Origin: CAVPJC01 sp963705155
GTDB taxonomy: Bacteria > Chloroflexota > Anaerolineae > Anaerolineales > UBA4823
Direction: 5' to 3'
NCBI GenBank assembly: GCA_963705155.1
Contig: CAVPJC010000018.1
Coordinates: 124,001-188,000 of the forward strand
DNA: 64,000 nucleotides
This document shows positions 38,174 through 46,757 of this stretch, in pieces. Numbering within the stretch: the first letter of the stretch is position 1; every line of letters starts with the position of its first letter. A model generated the notes under the pieces. The model had not been told where the DNA came from and did no database searches. It saw only the letters and a program-made list of their open reading frames with translations. A program made the position numbers and the translations under genes.

Positions 38174-39112
38174 TTAAGGCGCCATCCAAAAGAGCTGATC
38201 GCGGGTCATGGCATTCATGATGGTAAGCATCTTGCGCATGCAAGCGGTGATGGCAACCTTAAACAACTTACCATTCTTCAACAAACGCTGATACAAGGAT
38301 CGAATGACTGGATTGCACTTGGTGGCGGACAGGCAGGCCATATACAAAACTCGGCGGATGCCTTTGCGTCCCCCGAAGATACGTCGTTTGCCGCGTTTGT
38401 GGCCACTATCCCGATTGAAGGGTGCTAGCCCAGCCAGAGCGGCGATCTTCTGGCGGTCGAGTTGGCCCAACTCAGGCATTTCCGCTAACACGGTTACGGC
38501 AGTAATCATACCCACACCTGGGATGCTGTCCAGTCGCTGGGCTTGTGCTCGCCATTCAGGCAGAGTGTCAACCAACTCATCGATCTGTGCTTCGAGTTGC
38601 TGGATGCGCACACTGATCCACTCGATATGCTCACGTATATCCGCCTGCATGTTGTTTTGGGCGGTGCCCAGGCGATTTAGCTCGGCGGTACGCATCTCCA
38701 CCAGCTGTTCACGCCGGGTGACCAGCGCCTTGAGACGGATTTCATTGGCTTCCTTCGCTTCAAGGGCTGCGGGCTGGATCTTGAAGGCATATTCGGCGAT
38801 CAAGCGCGCATCGATCACATCCGTTTTAGCCAGCTTGCCGGTCGCTTTTGATAACGCCCTGACCCGGGTGGGATTGACCACCGCCACCGGCAGGCTGTTC
38901 AAGAGCATGGTCTGGACAAGCATTTGCTCATATCCTCCAGTGGCTTCAACTGCGATCAGCTGCGGTTCCATCGCCGCTACACGAGCCATGGTTTTGGCTA
39001 CGCCGTCTTCGTCGTTGGACACTCGCCAGACCTCAGCATCACCCCACTGGGCAACATCCAGCCAGGTCTTGCCAACATCGATCCCAACATATACTTCCGT
39101 GGTTGTTGTCAT
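38174..39112 (-). CDS. IS110-family transposase (DEDD/serine recombinase)
   Basis: An intact 312-aa transposase. The N-terminal RuvC-like domain has D in YVGIDVGKTW, E in AVEATGGYE and D-x-x-D in KTDVIDARLIAEY. The C-terminal Tnp20 domain has SIPGVGMITAVTVLAEM and the catalytic-serine region FNRDSGHKRGKRRIFGG. The start at 39112 (MTTTTEVYVGID) follows GGAGATAACG. All motifs are whole, so the element may be active. Confidence 0.93.
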   Translation of the reverse strand: MTTTTEVYVGIDVGKTWLDVAQWGDAEVWRVSNDEDGVAKTMARVAAMEPQLIAVEATGGYEQMLVQTMLLNSLPVAVVNPTRVRALSKATGKLAKTDVIDARLIAEYAFKIQPAALEAKEANEIRLKALVTRREQLVEMRTAELNRLGTAQNNMQADIREHIEWISVRIQQLEAQIDELVDTLPEWRAQAQRLDSIPGVGMITAVTVLAEMPELGQLDRQKIAALAGLAPFNRDSGHKRGKRRIFGGRKGIRRVLYMACLSATKCNPVIRSLYQRLLKNGKLFKVAITACMRKMLTIMNAMTRDQLFWMAP

Positions 39113-39282
39113 GAGTACGTTATCTCCGTATAATCGTAATGAGCCCACTCTAGCAAGGATACGGCCTCTCTAGGCCACTCAACTGTTCGGGCTTACTTCT
39201 AAGATGGACACGGCGGTCGTACTGCGAGACGGTCTCCAGGACCTAAAGACAATCGGCCTGCCGTGTCCCCTTTATTATCATA
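39113..39282 (-). ncRNA. Candidate IS110 bridge RNA
   Basis: On the minus strand an outer stem GGACACGGC/GCCGTGTCC (39268-39260 with 39214-39206) encloses a loop. The loop's 5' side has TGTCTTTAG (39251-39243), equal to the left flank at 39291-39283. Its 3' side has CTCGCAGTA (39228-39220), the reverse complement of the right-flank sequence. A second stem AGCCC/GGGCT (39193-39189, 39146-39142) holds ACAGTT and TCAT, which match the element's own ends, and an inner GGCC-TAGAGA-GGCC hairpin. This is the two-loop target/donor layout known for IS110 bridge RNAs. Confidence 0.75.
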
Positions 39283-39365
39283 CTAAAGACATTTCTATAA
39301 ATAAGGAGAGGACTGGATTATCCACGCGCCATCCCCTGGGGAACCAAAGCCGGGGCCGCGCCGTC

Positions 39366-39394
39366 TTGTTGATATAAAGGTATTTGGATAAAAT
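39366..39394 (+). promoter_or_regulatory. Promoter of the lipoprotein gene
   Basis: TTGTTG at 39366-39371, a 17-base spacer and TAAAAT at 39389-39394, 26 bases before the ATG at 39421. It starts about 80 bases outside the IS110 element. Confidence 0.5.
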
Positions 39395-39420
39395 TTCTCC
39401 TGAAAGGATTGTTAAGAACG

Positions 39421-40357
39421 ATGAACACAAAACCGGTTAAATTCAAACTGGCTGCCCTGCCGGTCCTGGCCCTGGCCAGCGGCGTTACTCCTGGCTGCTT
39501 GCCAGCCGTCCGAGACGGGCATCCCGCCCTCGCCGACCGCCTATCCCGCCCCGTCATCGACCGAGGAACCTGAGACGACCGGCACCGGTGGTTCGCCAAC
39601 CTTCTCGCTAGATGAGCTGGGCCGGCTGACGCCTGACGCCGTCCTGCTCGAGCTGGTCTTCGAGCCAACTTTCTTCCGCCCCGAGGCGTCTTACGAATTC
39701 GGCCGTCCACCGGTCTTCGCCCTGCTGGCCGACGGCCGGGTGATCTACACCCAGGAAGGTGAGACGTATGAACAAGAGCAGGTGATGATGGGCCAACTCA
39801 CCCCAGAGGAAACCGCTGCCTTGATGCAGCAGGTGCTCGATCTGGGCTTCGACCGCCTGGAAAGCTACACCGACTTCTGCTTCACTTCCCCCAACGGCGA
39901 GCAGAGCTGCATCGCCGACGCCGCCTACACGATCCTGCGTATGCGCCGTGCGGACGATGGGCTGAACGAAGTGAAGATTTACGCCGACTTTGCCAATGAC
40001 CGGCAGGCTTTTGATAGCATCCGCGACTTGCTCGTGGGGTACGCCTACCCGCAGGCACAGCTCTACGTCCCACAGCAAGCAGCTCTTTTCCTGTCGGATC
40101 ATATGGGCGATGCTCCTGCAACGGCGCTGGACTGGCCGCTCGACCCATCGCTGCTGGAGTTCCCGCAGACCGATTTCAACCTGTGGGCGATTGAGCTCGA
40201 GGGGCAGCAGCTGAGCGATTATATTGCCGCTGCAGGGCGCAACAGTGGAGACGCCTTCTTCGAGCATGAGGGCAAGGTATACCGGGCTTTCCTGTCGCCC
40301 TGGCTGCCGGCTGCAGACTTCAGCGATGACCTGCAAGCCGGGTTTCCAAAACCTTAG
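39421..40357 (+). CDS. Unnamed lipoprotein (one frameshift)
   Basis: About 311 aa. The N-terminus MNTKPVKFKLAALPVLALAS continues after a frameshift near 39480 into a lipobox ALLLAAC, then a Ser/Thr/Pro linker (SPTAYPAPSSTEEPETT), then a globular domain from FSLDELGRLTPDAVLLEL. The mature protein should sit outside the membrane, lipid-anchored. I recognise no domain. A very strong terminator follows at 40374. Confidence 0.75.
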
Positions 40358-40373
40358 TCAATTTACGTAACAG

Positions 40374-40412
40374 CCAAGATGCCAGGGTTGTCAACCCTGG
40401 CGTCTTGGTTTT
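40374..40412 (+). terminator. Rho-independent terminator of the lipoprotein gene
   Basis: CCAAGATGCCAGGGTTG at 40374-40390 pairs with CAACCCTGGCGTCTTGG at 40392-40408 (one T/G mismatch), followed by TTTT. It starts 16 bases after the stop. Confidence 0.92.
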
Positions 40413-40529
40413 AAGCCTCCTGATGCGGCAGTAGCAATGCCTGCTATGTAAAATCTCAATATCATTTCATCGAGTTTATTGGCCTTCAGAGAAGGCGGGT
40501 CTTCACCTCAGCATTCCAGAGATCTGCAA

Positions 40530-40835
40530 TTAACGCATTACCGGACGGGTCTTTCTGACGACCACAGGCGTAATCAGCCCATCGACGGCAGGCAGGGTGA
40601 CGCCCAGAATCAGCGCCTCGATTCCGGCCAGGATATTCAGGCTCTTCATACCGTCAGCCATCACAATGCCAGGCAGGAAGGGCAGGGAAAATACAACCAC
40701 TGATCCTGCACCGCGCTGCCCGAGGCGGGAGATCCAGCTGCCCAAAGGCGCAAGCCAGTTAGTCAGCCGGCGTGCGGATACCGGAGCGGTGGTGGGATAA
40801 CCTGCATGGATTGGGTGATTGGTATCGCTGTTCAT
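40530..40835 (-). CDS. Unnamed small membrane-associated protein (101 aa)
   Basis: Starts MNSDTNHPIHAGYPTTAPVS after AAGGAA at seven bases. Two hydrophobic stretches (GSVVVFSLPFLPGIVMADG and LNILAGIEALILGVTLP) precede a basic tail. It lies 17 bases after the serine hydrolase stop and is probably co-transcribed. No family recognised. Confidence 0.5.
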   Translation of the reverse strand: MNSDTNHPIHAGYPTTAPVSARRLTNWLAPLGSWISRLGQRGAGSVVVFSLPFLPGIVMADGMKSLNILAGIEALILGVTLPAVDGLITPVVVRKTRPVMR

Positions 40836-40852
40836 GGTTTGTTTCCTTATGG

Positions 40853-42368
40853 TTACTGCATCTGGCAAGCCACGGTTAATCCGGCCTCGGGCAGGCTGAT
40901 CTGCACGCTCTGCCCGTCAAAAGTCAACTGGCGGCTGAGCAACCCGATATCGAAGGCTTCGAGATGGAAAATGTGCGCATTTTCCCAATAGCCTCGGTAA
41001 CCCTCGCCTTCTGGCGCCTGGCGATAGCTCCCATCCAGGCCGATCGGCAGGATTAAATCTTCACCGCCCATTTTCAGGAACATCGTGGCGCCATCCGGTT
41101 CATCGAACTCCATGCGGGCGGTCTCAATGCCGGCCAGGTTGCTTTCACACTGGTAAGTTTTGCCAGAAATCTCCCGGGCAGTCTCGGGGGTATAGTTAGC
41201 CCTCCATTCAGCTGCTCCCTGCCCCACGGCGGCTACGGCTTTGTCGAACGCTGCCAGACCTTCAGGGTTCGCCGGCCGCGAGGCCTTTCATCTGCAGCAT
41301 CATCGGGATCAACCACCCCTCAACCTCATCGTATTCAAAATTTCCGCCGGTGGTGACCACCAATAAATTCAGCGTTGCCATCACCCGCATCCTTTGACCG
41401 CCCCTGCCCGAGGCCTGGTAATCTTTGTCGGTGATCCACCAGCCGTAGCCGTAACCAAAGTCTGGCTCAATAAACTTGCTGTGAGCTTTCACCAAATCCA
41501 GCACCCAGGCTTCCGGCACGATTTGCCGCCCATCCCACTTCCCCCGCTGCAGCCACAGCAACCCGATCCTGGCTAAATCTTCCGGCAGCAGGTGCAGATC
41601 GCCCCAGCCGCGGGAGTAGCCCTGGGGATCGCTTTCCCAAATCGCCTCCTGGATGCCCAGGGGTTCGAAGAGGTTCTGCCGGGCGAAGTCGAGCGCAGTC
41701 ATTCCGGTCGCTTCCGTCAGGATGGCCGAGAGCAGGTGCATCCCCGGGCTGTCGTAGCAGAATTCCTTCCCCGGTTCAGCCACCATCGGACGGTCGAGTG
41801 CAGCCTGCACCCAATCGGTGTGCTCTCGCATCGCCCGGATGGTGGGTTCGTCGCCTTCATGGCAGCCCGATTGCATGCCGTTGACCATGCTTGCCAGGTG
41901 CCGGACGGTCATTCGAGCCTTGCGCTCATCCAGGTTGGCGATCGTGCGCTCCGGGAAGAAGGACACCACTGGCTGGTCCAGGTCGAGCCTGCCCTGTTCT
42001 GCTGCGATGGCGATCAGGGTGGTCATCACGCTCTTGGTCACCGAAGCCAGGTTGTGTGGGAACGTTCCATCGTATGGATCGAAGTGGGCGTCCAGCACGA
42101 CGTACCCGTTACGGATGATCAGCAGGCTGTCAATGTCAACCTGGTTGGCCTGCAGGCTCTGCAAACCTTCGGCCAGTTTCGCCGAATCGAAACCTTGTTC
42201 TTCCGGCGCGCTGGCGCGCCAACCCTGCGTGGGCCAGTAATCCGGCTCTGGCACCTCAACCGGTGTGCGCAGGCCCCCGGTGGCTAACCAGGCCAGCGGG
42301 GCGAGCTTGATGACCACCAGCGCGGCGACTGTTAGAAGACTTATGATGAGTATTCGCTTTACGTTCAT
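40853..42368 (-). CDS. Serine hydrolase, beta-lactamase/penicillin-binding fold (one frameshift)
   Basis: About 504 aa: an N-terminal membrane anchor (IISLLTVAALVVIKLAPLAW) and then an extracytoplasmic class-C beta-lactamase-like domain. The catalytic S-x-x-K is SVTK in LASVTKSVMTTL, with CYDSPGMHLL at the Y-x-[SN] position and the late GRGGQRM motif. A frameshift near 41265 splits off the last 130 residues (AEWRANYTPETAREI and onward). The substrate could be an ester, peptide or lactam. Confidence 0.85.
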
Positions 42369-42430
42369 GGCTCTGCTCCTGTCTTTTCAACTTGCGTTTT
42401 TCTAATGAATGTCGCTGTGGGCCGCCGTTA

Positions 42431-42859
42431 TCAGCGGCGTGGCAGCTCAAGATTAGCCAAGAGATTCCCTGCCCCTCCATCCGCCAGTCTCAGGATGGCG
42501 CTCAGCAGACTTTGATAACTTGCCCCCTTGACCAGGTATTCATCTGCCCCGGCTTCCCGGGCGCGCTGCATCGCATCTGCCCCTGCATGGATGCTCAGGA
42601 TGATCACCCGCGTGGCTGGGTGATCGGCCTTGATGCGCCGGGTAGCTTCGTAACCATCCAAGACGGGCATTTCCAGATCCATCAAGATTACATCCGGATG
42701 GAGCGTCCGGGCTTGCCGGAGGGCTTCCTCGCCATTTTCAGCCGCACCGATCACCTCGATCGCCGGTTGGACTCTCCTGGCAGCCAGTTCCAGCACGCTA
42801 ACAAGTCCCTGGCGCACCTCAGGCAGGTCATCCACAACCAAAACCCGGATCGTTTTCAT
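42431..42859 (-). CDS. Stand-alone receiver-domain response regulator
   Basis: A 142-aa CheY-like receiver without an output domain: VVDDLPEVRQGL, phospho-acceptor Asp in VILMDLEMPVLDG, the ILSIHAG switch region and YLVKGAS lysine. The ATG at 42859 (or GTG 42865) has no clear Shine-Dalgarno site and lies only 12 bases after a hairpin terminator, so it may be leaderless. It is downstream of the kinase cluster on the same strand. Confidence 0.88.
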   Translation of the reverse strand: MKTIRVLVVDDLPEVRQGLVSVLELAARRVQPAIEVIGAAENGEEALRQARTLHPDVILMDLEMPVLDGYEATRRIKADHPATRVIILSIHAGADAMQRAREAGADEYLVKGASYQSLLSAILRLADGGAGNLLANLELPRR

Positions 42860-42871
42860 AATCACAGGATA

Positions 42872-42904
42872 ACGAAAAACGCCCCCGACCGCATCGGGCG
42901 GGGG
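42872..42904 (-). terminator. Rho-independent terminator between kinase-like gene and receiver gene
   Basis: CCCCGACCG (42884-42892) and CGGGCGGGG (42896-42904) pair with one mismatch around CAT. On the minus strand CGTTTTTCGTT follows. It lies 110 bases after the stop at 43015 and just before the receiver start. Confidence 0.8.
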
Positions 42905-43014
42905 ATAGAATTCGATCTACGGTTAGAGGTGGATATTGTGGGTCGGGCGGAAGGCTGAGCTCAGCCGCGCGGCCTGCGACCAGCGGCGGAGGCGGCGGGC
43001 AAACCGTCTCTACT

Positions 43015-43809
43015 TCAACCCGGGCGCCACTGCCCGATCAGCTGGCGCATCTGGCTTAGTGCTGCCTGGGTTTGCGCCTGCAGGTCTTCAACCTGCTCGG
43101 CGGCGCGCCGGGGGTCTTTTTCGAGCAGCAGGCGCGTGGTTTCCGCAGCAAGCTGAATGGCAAAGATCTTTTGACCCACCAAATCGTACAATTCCTGGAT
43201 CATGCGGTTACGCTCCTGCGCCGCCGCCAGCTTTTCTGACTGGGCGGCATGATCTTCCAGCTTGTGATGCGCCTCTTGCAGTTCTGCCAACAACACCTGG
43301 CTCTCCGCCAGGGCGTCTTCATGCTGCGCGTACTGGATGTCATAGGAAATGAGCAGCACCCCGATGACAACATACGCCAGAGCCCGGCCCGGGCCTGAGA
43401 TCAAGCCAAATTCGACAGACAGGGTGACCAGGAGCGATGTCACAAACAGAGTGAACCAAACCATGGCTCCTTTGCGGGAACAGCGCCTTGCCACCTGAAA
43501 ACCCAGGATAATATAGAGCAGTGCCCAGGTATCCTGGTAATCTTGAAACAGGCCCAGTGTTTGAACCAGGATCATTTGAATGGGAAAATAAATGCGATGA
43601 TACGATTTTATCCTTCTGGATAAAATTGGCTCGCTGGCATATGCCACCGTAAAAAGCCCCCACAGAAACAGCAATAATCCAATGCTAAAACCCCCGGAAA
43701 GATCGTAGCTCCTGCGAACCGCCACGACAATGATTAACACGGCGCTGATCAAAAAAACCAGCCGGTGAGAGCGAGTGGTGAGACGATCGGTATCCGCCCG
43801 GAGGTTCAT
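43015..43809 (-). CDS. Degenerate HisKA_3 sensor-like protein lacking the His and ATPase domain
   Basis: An intact 264-aa protein: six hydrophobic helices (residues 15-150), a coiled linker (ALAESQVLLAELQEAHHKLEDHA) and a HisKA_3-like dimerisation helix. The usual R-E-L-H-D-L box reads QELYDLVGQ, so the phospho-acceptor His is Tyr (codon TAC). The protein stops at GQWRPG, before any HATPase domain. It overlaps the true kinase at 43806 by four bases (ATGA) and may act as a partner or regulator for it. Confidence 0.8.
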   Translation of the reverse strand: MNLRADTDRLTTRSHRLVFLISAVLIIVVAVRRSYDLSGGFSIGLLLFLWGLFTVAYASEPILSRRIKSYHRIYFPIQMILVQTLGLFQDYQDTWALLYIILGFQVARRCSRKGAMVWFTLFVTSLLVTLSVEFGLISGPGRALAYVVIGVLLISYDIQYAQHEDALAESQVLLAELQEAHHKLEDHAAQSEKLAAAQERNRMIQELYDLVGQKIFAIQLAAETTRLLLEKDPRRAAEQVEDLQAQTQAALSQMRQLIGQWRPG

Positions 43810-44954
43810 GCCGCCCTCTCTTCAACGTGGATGTGCGTTCCCTGACCCGGATGGGAGGTTATCTCCAACATCCAGCCGATCTCTCTGGCTCGCTCAGCCA
43901 TCCCAACCAGGCCAAACCCACCCAGATGCCTGGAGTGTGCCTGCTCAAAACCGCAGCCTTTATCTTCGATATCCAGGCTGGCGACAGGGCTATCCAGGTG
44001 TAACCTGACCAGCGCCTGGCGCACGCCGGCATGGCGGGTGATATTGTTGAGCGCTTCCTGCGTGATCCGGTAAAGGTTTAGATCGACCTCTGCGGGTAGG
44101 TGCCGCTGTCCGGTGATCTCAATGCTCACCTGCAGCCCATCTTGCGCCAGGCGCTCATCTGCCAGGTGTCTGGATGGCTGCCGCCAGGCCGTCCTGGGCG
44201 AGGGAGCGATCCGGAGCCTGCCCGGTTAAAGACCGCACTTCGCCGGCTGCGCTGCGCGCCAGGGTCTGCAGGCGGATGAGATGCTCACCGGCTGTGTTGT
44301 GGTCGTCCTCGAAAGCAAGTTGAGCAGCCTGCACTGCCAGGTTCATGCTGAACAGCGTCTGGGTGAGCAAATCGTGCAGCTCGCGCACCAGCCGATGGCG
44401 CTCTGTTGCAGCCGCCAGCGCTTCTGCCTGGGCGGCGGAGTCTTTCAACCGGCGGTAGGCCTCTTGCAGATCCCTGAACAGGCTGCTGGTTTTGCTTGTC
44501 GTCTCTGTTCGGTGCGCGCAATCAGGTGCGCAAAGCTGCCCATCAGCACATTGGCCCCCCCGCCTGCCAGCATCATGGTTACCCCTGCCTGCCATTCCAT
44601 GCCGAAAAAAAACATTCCCATCATCGCCAGGGTGAAAACTCCGATCCAGGCAAATCCGCACCGCCCATGAAAGAACTGCACCGCCTGAAAGCTGAGCGGG
44701 AAAAAGAGCATGGTAAGGAAATCGATGGTCGGAGCGCTGTACAGCATGCTGATGACCAGCGCCGACTGAACCAGGGTATACAAGCGTGGGTACCAGGGAA
44801 ACCGGCGGGTCAGAGCTCGCTCTGAGATCAGGATGATGCCAAAAATAGCCAGCAGAATCCAGATGGGAGTTGGGATGGGTGCGGTATCCTGGTTCCAGCC
44901 GATCGCCCGGGCAATGACGGCAATATAAATCAGGTAAGTGGCAAAATAGCGCAT
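43806..44954 (-). pseudogene. Sensor histidine kinase, membrane 6TM-HisKA_3-HATPase (frameshifted)
   Basis: About 382 aa. The N-terminal six-helix region (MRYFATYLIYIAVIARAIGW) is followed by a coiled linker, the phospho-acceptor box ERHRLVRELHDLLTQ, and HATPase motifs ITQEALNNITRHAGV and IEDKGCGFEQ. Breaks fall near 44500 and 44150-44180. It is the full-length paralog of the neighbour at 43015 and the expected partner of the NarL regulator 12 bases upstream. Confidence 0.88.
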
Positions 44955-44966
44955 GGGTTCACCTGG

Positions 44967-45681
44967 TCAGTCTTTTGAGCCCAGCCCATGTTTCAGCGCC
45001 CAGATGGCTGCCCGGGTGCGGTCTTCCAGGCCCAGTTTATCCAGCAGGTTGCTGACATGGGTCTTGACGGTTTTCTCGCTGATCACCATTTTTTCAGCGA
45101 TCTCGCGGTTGGTCAGTCCGCGGGCGATCTGATCCAGGACTTCCCGCTCGCGCTCGGTCAGACCTTGCAGCTCTTCGGGCAGCGCGGCCGGCTGGGCCTG
45201 TCTGCCGGGCGCGTCGCCGGAGACAGCCGCCATCAGCCGCCGGGCTATATCCGGGTGAAGCTGGGCTTTGCCCTGGAAGGTCTCCCGCATCGCCTGCACC
45301 AGGTCGCGCGGCTGGATGTCTTTTAGCAAATATCCCTGGGCGCCGGCGCGGATGGCGGGGAATACTTTGTCGTCTTCGCCAAAACTGGTCAGGATGAGCA
45401 CGCGGGCATGCGGGTTGTGTTCCACGATCTTGCGCGTCGCTTCCACGCCATCCATCTGCGGCATCAACAGGTCGAGCAGGATCACGTCGGGGTCAAGCCG
45501 GGCTGCCAGCTCCACGGCTTCGCATGCCGTTCGTCCCCTCGCCAACCACTTCCATATCCGCCTGCATCTCGATGAACATGCGCAGCCCCTGGCGTACAAT
45601 GGCATGGTCATCCATCACCAGCACGCGGATTTTCTTTCCCGGCAAAATCCAATCGTCAGGATGGGAGACTTCGTTGTCCAT
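44967..45681 (-). CDS. NarL/FixJ-family response regulator (one frameshift)
   Basis: About 237 aa. An N-terminal receiver (VLVMDDHAIVRQGL, Asp in VILLDLLMPQMDG, LTSFGEDD, YLLKDI) is followed by a LuxR helix-turn-helix (LTEREREVLDQIARGLTNREIAEKM). The break is near 45530, in the GEGTNGMEAVELAARLDP stretch. It is the first gene of the kinase cluster ending at 42431. Confidence 0.9.
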
Positions 45682-45834
45682 GCGCTGCTCCTTCGGATAA
45701 ATTCTACAACGATATTGCGTACCGGGAAAATAAAAATGCAGAGAAGTTGGAAAGCACCCGGTTTTTATATTCGTTTCTTACGCCTCCCGGAGTGGTTTAT
45801 GTTATCATCAGAAAGGTTCACCGGATTGATTTGA

Positions 45835-46678
45835 ATGGTGCATATAAATCAATTTATTTTTACCGGGCGTAAAGTCGCCAAATATTTCAAATTATTTCTG
45901 GCCCAATGCCTTGTGATGCTGGCGCTTGCGGCTTGCTTGCCTCGTGACCAGGAGCCGCCATCTCCGCCTGTTTCACAAACTCCGGAAGGCAGCGACATCA
46001 TCACTTTGCATTACAACGAGCGCCCACCCTACCTGGTTACCACTGACGAACGGGGTTGGTGGGCTGACTGGGGACCCGGCCACGATCGTATTTGAAAAAA
46101 GCAACATACCTTTTCGAGTGGAAACAAACACCTTCCAAACGGCAGATTTATCTCCTGCAGCAAAATAGCGGTCGCGATTGTCTCGTGGGGTGGTTTAAAA
46201 ATTTGGAAAGGGAAGAATTTGCCAGGTATACGCTGCCGATTTATCAAGATAAGCCGCAGATCGCCTTGGCGCGGGCGGATAATGACAAAATACCGTCTGA
46301 TGACCACCGTCGATGAAATATTTTCCAATCCGCAGCTGAACCTTGCTGGTGAAGGATGGCTATTCTTACGGCGATTTTCTGGATGGAAAAATCAAGGAAT
46401 ATAATCCCGATCATGAACGATAACAACGGTTGAGAATAGCGAAATGTTAAGAATGGTTTACGCGCAGGCATGCCGATTATTTCTTGATTGCGCCTGAAGA
46501 GGCCGAAGGGTTGATCAAGACATCGGAGTTTGACCTGCAAGATTTCAAGTTTGTTCACTTCAAAGATATTCCCTATGGCGAGAAACGGTACATCCTGTGC
46601 AGCATGCAGGTGGAAGATTCCATTATCGAACAACTGAATGCGGCAATTCGACAATATGTCGTGCTTCCATCCAACTAA
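45835..46678 (+). pseudogene. Solute-binding-protein-like lipoprotein (frameshifted)
   Basis: About 280 aa across at least three frames. A signal peptide with lipobox (LVMLALAAC) at residues 20-35 leads to ITLHYNERPPYLVTTDE, QQNSGRDCLVGWFKNLEREEFARYT split across a break, and a C-terminal EDSIIEQLNAAIRQYV. This pattern is typical of family-3 periplasmic amino-acid-binding folds. It precedes a sensor kinase, so it may be the extracellular sensory subunit and not a transporter part. Confidence 0.65.
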
Positions 46679-46757
46679 ACCCGAAGACGATAATCATCGA
46701 ATCACCTGCTGCACACATCTGATCAACTGCTCAAGAGTAAGGCAAGGAGTTCGATCT

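Larger units (their letters stand above)
38134..39282 (-). mobile_element. IS110-family insertion sequence with bridge-RNA end
   Basis: A 1,149-bp element by my reading: a 170-bp non-coding left end, a 312-aa DEDD transposase and a 40-bp right end, with no terminal inverted repeats. Likely core dinucleotide TA, shared at 39281-39282 and 38132-38133. The flanks CTCGCAG-TA and TA-CTAAAGACA would join into one uninterrupted target. The long left end and short right end match the IS110 group, in which the bridge RNA is encoded upstream of the recombinase. Confidence 0.8.
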
